Assembly (NCBI RefSeq): GCF_018860625.1
Contig: NZ_JAHKQB010000010.1
Location: forward strand, 1-64,000
DNA from: Paracoccus sp. C2R09
GTDB lineage: Bacteria > Pseudomonadota > Alphaproteobacteria > Rhodobacterales > Rhodobacteraceae
DNA length: 64,000 bases
Reading direction: 5' to 3'
The notes beneath the pieces were generated by a model. That model was given only the letters and a program-made list of their open reading frames with translations, did no database searches and was not told the origin of the DNA. Shown piece by piece: positions 18,533 through 27,781 of the stretch. The position numbers and the translations under genes were made by a program. Each line of letters starts with the position of its first letter. Position 1 is the stretch's first letter.

Positions 18533-19696
18533 ATGACGTCGATCATTACCGTCGCATATCTAAGCGTCCTTGCCTGTGCGCTGTTCGTTCTGATCCGCTG
18601 GCCGCGGCTGCCGATGCGGGGCGAATCGCCCGTCGGCCTGTTCACGCTGATCGCATTGCTGTTCACCGCCGGTCTGGACATGGGTCTGGTCATGTTGCCG
18701 CTGAGCGAATTCCCCGTCTACGAGGAAGACGCGGCCTTCGGCTTCACCAACGCGCTGGCCGTCGAATTCGGCATGTGGGGGCCGCTGGTCTGGCTGATGT
18801 ATTTCGTCGCGACCTTCTATTTCGTCGCGATCGAACCGAAGCTGAAACTGTTCGAGATCCCGTTGATCAAATGGGTCTACAACCTGACCGTCATCGCGAC
18901 CTGCTCGTTCACCTGCTATCTGTTCATGACCAGCCTTCCGAGCTATGCGCCCGCGATGTCGCCGGTCGCGGTCTGGGTGCTGGTCGTCACGGTGATCGCC
19001 GCGGCCGTTCTCAGCAGCGGGAACATGGCGGTGATGAAATGGCTGGCCATCATCTCCAGCTATGGGTTCGGGACGCTGGCCTTCACGGCACTGGCGATGA
19101 TCGCCTTCTTCTACAGCCGGGTGGGGATGTCCGATTTCCTGGGCAATATCGGTCTGCTGATGGATTACTTCGCCCATCTGCCGCGCTTCGCGACCCCGAT
19201 CTCGGATTACCACGAATTCTATCTGTTCTGGTGGTTCGCATGGTCGATCATGATCGGTCAGTTCGTGTCCCGCTTCGTGGGCGGGCTGGTGACCTGGCAG
19301 CTGGCGCTGGCGATGGTGTTCCTGCCTGCCATCCCGCTCGGGCTGTGGTTCAGCGTGCTGTTTGTCTATCATCAGGGCGCGATCACGATCCCCGGATGGC
19401 TGAACTGGTTCATGATCGGCGTGGGCGTGGTCTTCGTGATCAATTCGCTCGACAGCCTGATCCGGCTCTATTCCGCCAATCTGGGCTGGTCGCGAGAGAA
19501 GCTGGGCGACCGCCGATACTATCCGCTGCATTTCGGGGTGCAGCTGGGGCTGGTCGCGGCCTACATGTTCACCCCGTTCGAGATCCACTGGGTGGGGCTG
19601 ATCGTCGCCGGGCTCTATGGCGTGATCTATCTGCTGCTGATCGCGCGAATGGGACGGCTGAAGGGCATGGGCAAGGCGCCCGCGCCGCAGGCCTGA
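18533..19696 (+). CDS. short BCCT-like membrane transporter
   Basis: The 387-residue protein is strongly hydrophobic with about ten membrane helices. Near residue 225 it has EFYLFWWFAWSIMIGQFVSR. This closely resembles the helix-8 signature of betaine/choline/carnitine transporters (FYWxWWxxWSPFVGxFVAR). Those proteins normally have 500 or more residues and twelve helices, so this one is about a quarter shorter. It starts directly with a helix and has a short basic tail. The ligand cannot be read, and a divergent BCCT subfamily is the best fit. It stands alone, divergent from the CDF gene, with a half-site cluster upstream and a bidirectional terminator behind. Confidence 0.6.
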   Translation: MTSIITVAYLSVLACALFVLIRWPRLPMRGESPVGLFTLIALLFTAGLDMGLVMLPLSEFPVYEEDAAFGFTNALAVEFGMWGPLVWLMYFVATFYFVAIEPKLKLFEIPLIKWVYNLTVIATCSFTCYLFMTSLPSYAPAMSPVAVWVLVVTVIAAAVLSSGNMAVMKWLAIISSYGFGTLAFTALAMIAFFYSRVGMSDFLGNIGLLMDYFAHLPRFATPISDYHEFYLFWWFAWSIMIGQFVSRFVGGLVTWQLALAMVFLPAIPLGLWFSVLFVYHQGAITIPGWLNWFMIGVGVVFVINSLDSLIRLYSANLGWSREKLGDRRYYPLHFGVQLGLVAAYMFTPFEIHWVGLIVAGLYGVIYLLLIARMGRLKGMGKAPAPQA

Positions 19697-19702
19697 CATG
19701 TG

Positions 19703-19731
19703 AAGACGCCGCCCTTGTGGGGCGGCGTCTT
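19703..19731. terminator. bidirectional terminator behind the BCCT-like gene
   Basis: A perfect 12-bp stem (19703-19714 with 19720-19731) with a 5-nt loop lies between convergent genes. It ends in TCTTTC on the plus strand and begins with GAAGA, giving T residues on the minus strand as well. Confidence 0.7.
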
Positions 19732-19736
19732 TCGCA

Positions 19737-20072
19737 TCAGCCGTCTTCCGAATTGTCACCGTCATCGCCAAAGCGGGCATCGTCGGAATATTCATCCTCG
19801 CCCTCGTTGACGTATTTCGAGCTGAGCCGGATCGACTGGTCGTCATGCACGGGATCCATGACGATGTCCGACGGGATCTCTCCCCGCAGCCATTCGCGCA
19901 TCTCCTCGCGGATCTCCTCGGCTTCCTGGCCGGTCACTTCGGTCAGGTATTCGACGAAGGCGCGTTGGTCGCCGTCGATCTCGTCCAGATCGGCCTCGTC
20001 GGCCTCGGGCCACTTGTCGGTGATCGCCTCGTAGAAGGCGCTCCAGTTCTCTTGGACGTGATGCCATTTCAT
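19737..20072 (-). CDS. CsbD-like stress-related small protein
   Basis: The 111-residue acidic protein begins MKWHHVQENWSAFYEAITDKW and continues EADEADLDEIDGDQRAFVEYL. This matches the pattern of CsbD-like proteins: a Trp-rich start, then DL..I.G....L. CsbD was first described as a general-stress protein in Bacillus; its biochemical function is unknown. A highly acidic tail with many Asp, Glu and Ser residues ends the chain. The ATG shares one base with the stop of the entericidin-like gene (TGATG), and AGGAGG lies 12 nt upstream. Translation is therefore probably coupled to the preceding gene. Confidence 0.68.
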   Translation of the reverse strand: MKWHHVQENWSAFYEAITDKWPEADEADLDEIDGDQRAFVEYLTEVTGQEAEEIREEMREWLRGEIPSDIVMDPVHDDQSIRLSSKYVNEGEDEYSDDARFGDDGDNSEDG

Positions 20073-20209
20073 CAGTAGTAACTCCCTCCTGCGGGAAGGC
20101 TGCCCTGCGTCCAGCGGGCAACCCCGGTGATATCCTCGCCGACACCTGCGACGGTGTTGCAGCCAGCCAACGTTGCGCAGGCCAGAATCGTAACCCACAA
20201 GATCCGCAT
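20072..20209 (-). CDS. entericidin A/B-family small lipoprotein
   Basis: This 45-residue peptide has a lipoprotein signal with lipobox LAGC, cysteine at residue 17. The short mature part CNTVAGVGEDITG is the hallmark of the entericidin EcnA/EcnB family. Family members are small membrane lipoproteins linked in enterobacteria to stationary-phase lysis; their role in alphaproteobacteria is not settled. The start shares one base with the stop of the upstream binding-protein gene, and its stop shares one base with the CsbD-like start, both as TGATG. It is thus the middle of a three-gene coupled set. Confidence 0.8.
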   Translation of the reverse strand: MRILWVTILACATLAGCNTVAGVGEDITGVARWTQGSLPAGGSYY

Positions 20210-22065
20210 CAGTTCGCCTCCTGCCACCAAACATCCGGCATGAAGCCGGGCCAATCTCCGTAAACCGGGATGTAATCAGGGTATTTCAGCCGTGAATCAT
20301 GGGCCAGCCGCGAAACGGGCGAATAGTTCACAGGTATGACATAACGCCCCGCCGTCAGGACACGGTCCAGTGCGCGCACCGCCGCGACATAGTCGTCGGG
20401 ATCGGTGGCGGCGGCCATGGCGTCGATCGCGGCTTCGGCGGCGGAGCTGTCCATCCCCATCCAGTTGCGGCTGCCCGGTTCGGTCACGCCCGACGCCCCC
20501 CAATAGAGCCGCTGTTCATTGCCGGGCGACAGCGACAGCGCGCGTTCGTACCAGGCCATGTCGAAGGCATAGTTGTTGGTGCGCTGGATGAACTGCGCAG
20601 AATCCAGCATCGTGACGGTCGGACGGATGCCCAGGGGGCGCAGGGCCTCGACGAAGATGTTGACCATCTGAAGCACTTCGGACCCGCCGCGCATGGCGCT
20701 GCCGTTCTGGTTCAGCAGGATCTCGAAGGTGAAGGGGCGACCGTTCGCGTCGACCATGCGGCCGTCCTGGATGGTCCAGCCCGCCTCCTCCATCAGGGCC
20801 ATGGCGCGGCGGATCGCTGCACGGTCCATCGCCCGCTCGGCGCCTTCGGGCAGGGAATAACCCTCGATCGCGCCGGGGGGCAGGGTATCGGCAAAGGGTT
20901 CCAGCAGTTCGGCCTGCCGGCCAGCCGCAGCCCCGTGATCCATCGCAAGGTAGCTGTTCGAGAAATAGGACGTGATCCGCGGATCGCCCCCGCCATTCAG
21001 GATGCGGTTGATGAAGCGGAAATTGAACATCTCGATCATCGCCTGGCGGACCTGCCAGTCGTCGAAGATCGGGTTGCGGGTGTTCATGACCAGCCCCATG
21101 ATCCCCGAGGGGCGTTCCTGCGGGATCTCGGACAGGGTCACGTCGCCGCGCCGCACGGCGGGAAAGTCGAACTCGCTCTGCCATTTCTGGGCCGACAATT
21201 CGCGCCAGACATCGACCTCGCCGGCCTTGAAGGCCTCGAACATGGCGTTCCCGTCGGCGAAATAGTCGTAGCGGATCGCGTCGAAATTATGCAGGCCCGC
21301 ATTCAGGGGCAGGTCGGCCCCCCAATAGTCCGGGTTCTTGCGGAAGGTGATCGAGCGCCCCGGATCGACCGCGTCGATGACATAGGGGCCGCTGCCGATG
21401 GGGGGGTCCAGGCTGGACTGGGTGAAATCCTGCCCCTCGTACTGGGCCTTCTTCAGGATGGGGCGCATGCCCATCAGAAGGGGCAGTTCGCGGTCGATCT
21501 CGGTGAAGGTGAAGCGGATGCTGCGCGGGCCGGTCTTCTCCAGCTTCTCGACCTTGGACCAGGCGCCCAGGTATCGCGGATGCCCCTGGGTGCCCAATGT
21601 CTCATAGCTCCAGATCACGTCGTCCAGCGTGACCGGGCTGCCATCCGAGAATCGGGCTTCGGGACGCAGGGTGAATTCGACCCAGGACCGGTCGGGGGCG
21701 ACATCGACGCTCTCGGCCAGAAGCCCATAGAGGGTGAACGGCTCGTCTATGGACCGCATCATCAGGGACTCGGTCACGTGGACGCCCACGCCCCAGGCGG
21801 GATTGCCCTTCAGGACCCACGGTTTCAGGCTGTCGAAGCCGCCCGGTTCGGCCAGACGAATCGTGCCGCCAGACGGCGCTTCGGGGTTCGCATAGGGCAG
21901 ATGGTCGAAATCGGCCCCAAGCGCGGGTTCTCCATAGATTGCAATGCCATGTGCCGGATCGGCAAGGCTTGTCAGAGGCATTGCTGCAACACCGCAAAAC
22001 AGCCCCACCGCAGCGGCCCGCAGCCGCGCTGACGCGGATTTGTTAAGGTTTTCGTAGATTCGCAT
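20209..22065 (-). CDS. family 5 extracellular solute-binding protein (YejA-like)
   Basis: The 618-residue protein has an N-terminal export signal ending near TSLAD. It shows the SBP family 5 layout for oligopeptides or related ligands. Seen are HGIAIYGEPALG and LPYANPEAPSGGTI at the start of the mature part, FTLRPEARFSDGSPVT near residue 135, IGSGPYVI and FRKNPDYWG near residue 220-250. The HGIAIYG and PYANP segments are typical of the YejA branch, which serves microcin C and peptide uptake with YejBEF. Here no permease or ATPase follows; the next genes are an entericidin and a CsbD-like gene. It may serve a transporter encoded elsewhere. Confidence 0.85.
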   Translation of the reverse strand: MRIYENLNKSASARLRAAAVGLFCGVAAMPLTSLADPAHGIAIYGEPALGADFDHLPYANPEAPSGGTIRLAEPGGFDSLKPWVLKGNPAWGVGVHVTESLMMRSIDEPFTLYGLLAESVDVAPDRSWVEFTLRPEARFSDGSPVTLDDVIWSYETLGTQGHPRYLGAWSKVEKLEKTGPRSIRFTFTEIDRELPLLMGMRPILKKAQYEGQDFTQSSLDPPIGSGPYVIDAVDPGRSITFRKNPDYWGADLPLNAGLHNFDAIRYDYFADGNAMFEAFKAGEVDVWRELSAQKWQSEFDFPAVRRGDVTLSEIPQERPSGIMGLVMNTRNPIFDDWQVRQAMIEMFNFRFINRILNGGGDPRITSYFSNSYLAMDHGAAAGRQAELLEPFADTLPPGAIEGYSLPEGAERAMDRAAIRRAMALMEEAGWTIQDGRMVDANGRPFTFEILLNQNGSAMRGGSEVLQMVNIFVEALRPLGIRPTVTMLDSAQFIQRTNNYAFDMAWYERALSLSPGNEQRLYWGASGVTEPGSRNWMGMDSSAAEAAIDAMAAATDPDDYVAAVRALDRVLTAGRYVIPVNYSPVSRLAHDSRLKYPDYIPVYGDWPGFMPDVWWQEAN

Positions 22066-22098
22066 TGCCTGCCGCCCCGAGCCTTCTTCTTTGGCAGC

Positions 22099-22129
22099 AT
22101 TATCAACAGGCTTGGGAGGGGTGCGTCAA
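22099..22129 (-). promoter_or_regulatory. possible promoter of the YejA-like operon
   Basis: On the minus strand TTGACG (22129-22124) is followed after 19 bp by GATAAT (22104-22099), 34 bp before the ATG at 22065. Both boxes are near consensus, but the spacing is longer than the usual 17 bp. It faces away from the promoter at 22150. Confidence 0.4.
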
Positions 22130-22149
22130 CCGAACCGGCAAGTTCGGTG

Positions 22150-22178
22150 TTGGACTCGGGCGGTTAGTCGCGTATAAA
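22150..22178 (+). promoter_or_regulatory. strong sigma-70-type promoter of a short RNA or leader
   Basis: TTGGAC (22150-22155), a 17-bp spacer and TATAAA (22173-22178) form one of the best consensus promoters in the window. The start would fall near 22185. The first thing downstream is a two-hairpin segment ending in a terminator, not a coding start. Confidence 0.6.
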
Positions 22179-22184
22179 TAACTC

Positions 22185-22260
22185 ACTGCTCGATAGGTTT
22201 CTTGCCTGTATGAAACCTGCCTCATGACTTGCGCCCGCCTTGTGCGGGCGCCTTTTTTTT
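22185..22260 (+). ncRNA. candidate small RNA or leader RNA upstream of bdhA
   Basis: About 76 nt run from the predicted start near 22185 to a T tract at 22253-22260. Two hairpins are visible. The first pairs 22195-22201 with 22212-22218 (AGGTTTC/GAAACCT, 10-nt loop). The second is an 8-bp GC stem (22231-22238 with 22244-22251) and is a textbook intrinsic terminator. The span has no ribosome-binding site with an ORF. It could be a free small RNA, or a terminated leader that controls bdhA, whose GTG lies 54 nt past the T tract. I do not recognise the family. The call rests on promoter plus terminator geometry. Confidence 0.5.
22231..22260 (+). terminator. intrinsic terminator of the short RNA
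   Basis: The GCGCCCGC stem (22231-22238) pairs with GCGGGCGC (22244-22251) around a 5-nt loop, followed by C and eight T residues. It is the only hairpin found here with such a long T tract, so full termination is expected unless it is read through. Confidence 0.85.
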
Positions 22261-22313
22261 CTCATGCTGCAACCGCGAAGGGCATTCCGCCCATCCACAG
22301 CAGGAGGTTTCCC

Positions 22314-23096
22314 GTGTTCGAGAAGTTCCTTGGCGGCAAGACCGCCGTCATCACAGGTTCCAATTCCGGCATTGGTCTGGGCGTCGCCGAACGCCTTGCG
22401 CGGGCAGGGGCGGATGTCGTCCTGAACAGCTTCACCGACCGGGACGAGGATCACGCCCTGGCCGAGAAGATCGCCGCCGAACACGGCGTGACCGCGCGCT
22501 ATATCAAGGCGGACATGTCCAAGGCCGAGGAATGCCGGGCATTGGTCGAACAGGCGGGCCGCTGCGACATCATCGTGAACAATGCGGGGATCCAGCATGT
22601 CGCGGCGATCCCCGATTTCCCGACCGAGAAATGGGATGCGATCATCGCGATCAACCTCAGCTCGGCCTTCCATACCATCGCCGCGGCCCTGCCGATGATG
22701 CGACAGGCCGGATGGGGCCGTGTTATCAACATCGCGTCCGCGCATGGCCTGACCGCCAGTCCCTACAAATCGGCCTATGTCGCGGCCAAGCATGGCATCG
22801 TCGGGCTGACCAAGGTGACGGGGCTGGAAACTGCGCGCGATCCGATCACCGCCAACGCGATCTGTCCGGGCTATGTCCATACCCCGCTGGTCGAGGCGCA
22901 GATCCCCGACACGATGCAGAAATACGGGATGGAGCGTGACGAGGTGATCGAGAAGGTCATTCTTGAACGACAGCCCTCCAAGGAATTCGCGACGACCGAC
23001 CAGTTGGGCGATACGGCCGTGTTCCTGTGCAGCGACGCTGCCGCCCAGATCACCGGCACGACCATCAGCGTCGATGGCGGGTGGACGGCCTTGTGA
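22314..23096 (+). CDS. bdhA: 3-hydroxybutyrate dehydrogenase
   Basis: The 260-residue short-chain dehydrogenase oxidises D-3-hydroxybutyrate to acetoacetate with NAD, the exit step of polyhydroxybutyrate breakdown. The nucleotide motif TGSNSGIGLG is near residue 14, NNAG near residue 88, the catalytic Ser in INIASAHG and the YxxxK in SAYVAAKHG. The C-terminus VDGGWTAL and the TANAICPGYVHTPLV stretch are those of the hydroxybutyrate branch. GTG 22314 is chosen because AGGAGG lies 8 nt upstream and the length then fits; longer starts would run back through the terminator. Its stop overlaps a tiny membrane ORF. Confidence 0.94.
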   Translation: MFEKFLGGKTAVITGSNSGIGLGVAERLARAGADVVLNSFTDRDEDHALAEKIAAEHGVTARYIKADMSKAEECRALVEQAGRCDIIVNNAGIQHVAAIPDFPTEKWDAIIAINLSSAFHTIAAALPMMRQAGWGRVINIASAHGLTASPYKSAYVAAKHGIVGLTKVTGLETARDPITANAICPGYVHTPLVEAQIPDTMQKYGMERDEVIEKVILERQPSKEFATTDQLGDTAVFLCSDAAAQITGTTISVDGGWTAL

Positions 23097-23191
23097 AGGT
23101 TCCGCGCGGCGTCGGGGAACTGGCATTCTGGCTGCTGGGCGTCCCCTTGGGGGGCGTCCTGCTGATGGCGTTGCTTGCGCAGCTTCAGTGA
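23093..23191 (+). CDS. 32-residue predicted single-pass membrane peptide coupled to bdhA
   Basis: A GTG at 23093 overlaps the bdhA stop as GTGA and opens a 32-codon frame ending at TGA 23189-23191. The predicted peptide has a basic start (MKVPRG), then one hydrophobic helix of about 22 residues (FWLLGVPLGGVLLMALLA). This fits a small inner-membrane protein with its N-terminus in the cytoplasm. Overlap with the bdhA stop suggests translational coupling. The frame ends 7 bases inside the convergent next gene. I do not recognise a family. The evidence is the overlap and the clean positive-then-hydrophobic layout; expression is unproven. Confidence 0.45.
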   Translation: MKVPRGVGELAFWLLGVPLGGVLLMALLAQLQ

Positions 23192-23514
23192 AGCGCAAGC
23201 GCCGCCGCCTCGGGGCGGGGCTCTATCGCCTCGGCGATCTCTCGGCGCAGGCGGAACTGCAGTTCCTTGTGGTAAAGCTTGCGCAGCTTCTCCAAAGCAC
23301 CGGGTTCGGCGATGATCGCGATATCGTCGAACCGATGCTGGCACGCCAGCACGTTCAGGTGATGGGCCAGCGCCTCGATGAAGCGATCCGTGGCCCCCTC
23401 GATCGGGTCGAGGGTTCCCGATGGTTGCAGATGCAGCCCGTGATGCGAGACATTACGGAACAGCGTGGCAGAGCGGCCGTCAGCGACGACCACCATGGCG
23501 TCATGTGGCAGCAT
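23185..23514 (-). CDS. host attachment protein-like (BaeRF-type), short form
   Basis: The 109-residue product starts LPHDAMVVVADGRSATLFRN and contains IAEPGALEKLRKLYHKEL with the IAEAIEP segment near the end. These match the two ends of the family annotated as protein required for attachment to host cells, related to release-factor-like BaeRF domains. Family members are typically 140-150 residues, so about 35 residues of the central linker are absent and the two halves are joined directly. Function is unknown despite the family name. It converges on the 32-codon ORF and lies 39 bp before the aminotransferase gene on the same strand's far side. Confidence 0.6.
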   Translation of the reverse strand: MLPHDAMVVVADGRSATLFRNVSHHGLHLQPSGTLDPIEGATDRFIEALAHHLNVLACQHRFDDIAIIAEPGALEKLRKLYHKELQFRLRREIAEAIEPRPEAAALALH

Positions 23515-23553
23515 TTCAGGTCTCCAATACAGGCTTGCAGACCCAACGCGCCA

Positions 23554-25492
<1,939 letters not shown>

Positions 25493-25590
25493 TTCGGTCG
25501 CACCGCTGAAAAATCGGCGGCGTTAACCGTCGGTTGTCTTTCCCGTGTCAGTCATGTGGCATGACGCACAGGACAGGACGATCAGATCCA

Positions 25591-26118
25591 ATGCTTGCTC
25601 CAGCACATCGTGACCCGCTTCCGTCGGCGGCCAGCATGGCCGAAGCCGCCGGCATCTCGGAAATGACCGAGGCTTACCTGGAATCGCTGCAGATCCTCGA
25701 ACGGATGCACCGGCTGATGCTGGATCTCATCAAGGACGAGTTCGAGCGTTTGCGCCGCGCGGATCTGACGCCCGTGCAGGCGATGATCCTCTACAATCTC
25801 GGCAGTGCCGAGGTGACGGCGGGCGAACTGCGCTCGCGCGGGATGTACCAGGGCTCGAATGTCAGCTACAATCTCAAGAAGCTCGTGGCGATGGGTTATG
25901 TCCACCACGAACGCTGCGACATGGACCGCAGATCGGTCCGCGTGCGCCTGACCCCCGAGGGGCAGGAGGTCCGCAATGCGGTCCACGCGATGTTCCTTCG
26001 CCATGCCGAGGGACTGGCGATGTCGGGCGTGCTGGAGGATCCGCCGCTGGATCAGGTGAACCTGCAATCGCGCCGGATCGAACGGTTCTGGTCCGAGCAG
26101 ATCCGCTACATCTACTGA
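25591..26118 (+). CDS. ldtR: LdtR-like MarR-family winged-helix regulator
   Basis: The 175-residue protein is a winged helix-turn-helix regulator. The segment TAGELRSRGMYQGSNVSYNLKKLVAMGYVHHERCDMDRRSVRV (quoted in parts: TAGELRSRGMYQGSNVSY, then NLKKLVAMGYVHHER, then DRRSVRV) is close to LdtR of Liberibacter. There LdtR activates an L,D-transpeptidase gene and affects osmotic tolerance. No transpeptidase gene is next to it here. ATG 25591 is preferred for its length and an AGGACG upstream; ATG 25561 is the alternative. It converges on the glyoxalase gene. Confidence 0.72.
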   Translation: MLAPAHRDPLPSAASMAEAAGISEMTEAYLESLQILERMHRLMLDLIKDEFERLRRADLTPVQAMILYNLGSAEVTAGELRSRGMYQGSNVSYNLKKLVAMGYVHHERCDMDRRSVRVRLTPEGQEVRNAVHAMFLRHAEGLAMSGVLEDPPLDQVNLQSRRIERFWSEQIRYIY

Positions 26119-26120
26119 CG

Positions 26121-26139
26121 CCGCCCGCCTTTCGGGCGG
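26121..26139. terminator. weak bidirectional hairpin between ldtR-like and gloA
   Basis: A 7-bp GC stem (26121-26127 with 26133-26139) around CCTTT lies between convergent stops. There is no T tract, so termination strength is uncertain. Confidence 0.4.
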
Positions 26140-26154
26140 ACGGCGCGGGCGACC

Positions 26155-26583
26155 TTACCAGTGGCCGGTATTCTCCATGCTGGCCCAGGGTTCCTGCGGG
26201 GGCAGGTGGTCGCCTTCCTGCAGGATCTCGATCGAGATGTTGTCGGGGCTGCGCACGAAGGCCATGTGCCCGTCGCGGGGTGGGCGGTTGATGGTGACGC
26301 CCGCATCCATCAGCCTCTGGCACATTTCGTAGATGTTGCCGACGCGGTAGGCCAGATGACCGAAATGGCGGCTGTCCGAGGGCAGCCCCTCGTCGCCATC
26401 CCAGTTCCAGGTCAGTTCGACCGGGCATTCGGGCTGGCCCGGAGGCGCCATGAAGACCAGCGTGAAACGACCTTTCTCGTTCTCGATCCGGCGCGTCTCT
26501 TCAAGGCCCAGCAGGCGAAAGAACTCCATGGTCCTGTCCAGGTCCTTCACGCGCACCATCGTGTGCAGATAGCGGATATCCAT
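26155..26583 (-). CDS. gloA: lactoylglutathione lyase (glyoxalase I, VOC family)
   Basis: The 142-residue VOC enzyme turns the methylglyoxal-glutathione adduct into S-lactoylglutathione. The four metal ligands are recognisable: His in RYLHTMVRV near residue 7, Glu in PVELTWNW, His in HFGHLAYRV and Glu in [21 protein letters not shown] replaces the usual FVxDPDGYxIE, a slight departure. The start is set by AAGGAG ahead of ATG 26583. It is divergent from thyX with a 114-bp gap and convergent with the ldtR-like gene. Glyoxalase I is the best fit; another glutathione-linked VOC activity is possible. Confidence 0.85.
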   Translation of the reverse strand: MDIRYLHTMVRVKDLDRTMEFFRLLGLEETRRIENEKGRFTLVFMAPPGQPECPVELTWNWDGDEGLPSDSRHFGHLAYRVGNIYEMCQRLMDAGVTINRPPRDGHMAFVRSPDNISIEILQEGDHLPPQEPWASMENTGHW

Positions 26584-26697
26584 CGTCGTCTCCTTGGTTC
26601 CGATTGCGCGCAGGCTCTCATGTCGGGTCATGGTCGGCAAGCTTGCGATCCGGGCCCCGATGCGGCAAATGGCACAGACCAGCCAGAAAGGACCGCC

Positions 26698-27603
26698 ATG
26701 CCCCTGACCCCGGAACAGCAGGCCGAGATCGACGCCCTGCGCGAAGCCCCGCAACAGACGCTGCGTGCCACGGTTCCCGGCATGGAAAAGCATCTCTATG
26801 TCGCGCACCAGGTGCTGGATCACGGGCTGGTGCGGGTCATCGACTACATGGGCGACGATTCTGCCATCTGCCAGGCCGCGCGGGTCAGCTATGGCCGCGG
26901 CACGAAATCGGTTCAGAACGACGAGGGGCTGATCCGCTATCTGATGCGGCACTGGCATTCGACCCCGTTCGAGATGTGCGAGGTCAAGTTCCACGTCAAG
27001 CTGCCGGTCTTCGTGGCCCGCCAGTGGATCCGCCACCGGATGGCCAACGTGAACGAATATTCGGCGCGCTATTCGATCCTCGACCGCGAATTCTACATCC
27101 CCGCGCCTGATCAGCTGGCCGCGCAATCCAGCCAGAACCACCAGGGCCGGGGTGACATCCTGCAGGGCGACGAGGCGCAGCGCGTGCTGGACCTGCTGCG
27201 CGACGATGCCATGCGGTCCTACGACCATTACGAGAGCATGCTGAGCAATGACGGCCAGCAGGGCCTGGCGCGCGAACTGGCACGGATGAACCTGCCCGCC
27301 AACATCTATACCCAGTGGTACTGGAAGACGGATCTGCACAACCTGCTGCATTTCCTGCGCCTTCGCGCCGACAGCCATGCCCAGTACGAGATCCGCGTCT
27401 ACGCCGAGAAGATGTGCGACATCGTGGCGGACTGGGTTCCCGCGGCCTTCAACGCCTTCCGCGACTATCGCATGGATGCCGTCAGCCTGTCGGCGCAGGC
27501 CGCTGCCGTGCTCAAGCGCCGCCTTGCGGGCGAGGTGGTGACCCAGGAACAATCCGGCATGGGTGCGCGCGAATGGCGCGAGTTCACCGAACAGTGGGGC
27601 TGA
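26698..27603 (+). CDS. thyX: FAD-dependent thymidylate synthase
   Basis: This 301-residue flavoenzyme makes dTMP from dUMP with methylene-tetrahydrofolate and NADPH. The diagnostic ThyX motif [14 protein letters not shown] (RHRxxxxNExSxRY) is near residue 107. [15 protein letters not shown] [22 protein letters not shown] (seen in two parts, [12 protein letters not shown] and YTQWYWK) and the [12 protein letters not shown] segment complete the active site. Length fits the long alphaproteobacterial form. AAAGGACCGCC precedes the ATG. No thyA is seen in the window. The gene ends before a very strong hairpin and the phosphate operon control region. Confidence 0.96.
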   Translation: MPLTPEQQAEIDALREAPQQTLRATVPGMEKHLYVAHQVLDHGLVRVIDYMGDDSAICQAARVSYGRGTKSVQNDEGLIRYLMRHWHSTPFEMCEVKFHVKLPVFVARQWIRHRMANVNEYSARYSILDREFYIPAPDQLAAQSSQNHQGRGDILQGDEAQRVLDLLRDDAMRSYDHYESMLSNDGQQGLARELARMNLPANIYTQWYWKTDLHNLLHFLRLRADSHAQYEIRVYAEKMCDIVADWVPAAFNAFRDYRMDAVSLSAQAAAVLKRRLAGEVVTQEQSGMGAREWREFTEQWG

Positions 27604-27645
27604 ACCCGCGGCCAGGATCGCGTCGCGGTTGATCGACACCCCCAA

Positions 27646-27688
27646 AAGGCCCCCTTTCGCGATGTGCTTGCATCCGAAAGGGGGCCTT
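27646..27688 (+). terminator. strong terminator of thyX
   Basis: A 14-bp perfect stem (27646-27659 with 27675-27688) is extended by GATG/CATC inside after one bulged base. The 3' arm ends in CCTT directly before the Pho box. It separates thyX from the pst operon. Confidence 0.75.
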
Positions 27689-27728
27689 GTCACCTTACTG
27701 TCACAATTCTCATACATAGGCGTCACAT
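27686..27728 (+). promoter_or_regulatory. Pho box upstream of pstS
   Basis: GTCAC occurs at 27689, 27700 and 27722, with a weaker match at 27711. All are on the same 11-bp phase, as in tandem PhoB half-sites (CTGTCAC then AATT and CTCATAC is the best pair). The region ends 53 bp before the pstS start. PhoB, encoded at the end of this same operon, would activate here at low phosphate. Confidence 0.75.
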
Positions 27729-27781
27729 TGGGGGTCTAGGGCATGCCCCATGCGAAACTCTTCCTGCATCGGAGACAGCAA

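Noticed and set aside
20299..22032. Long plus-strand frame opposite the YejA-like gene
   Set aside because: Shadow frame with no domain; the minus-strand receptor shows a signal peptide and family motifs.
22224..22313. Upstream extension of the bdhA coding region
   Set aside because: It would translate through the terminator and the ribosome-binding site; GTG 22314 gives the family length.
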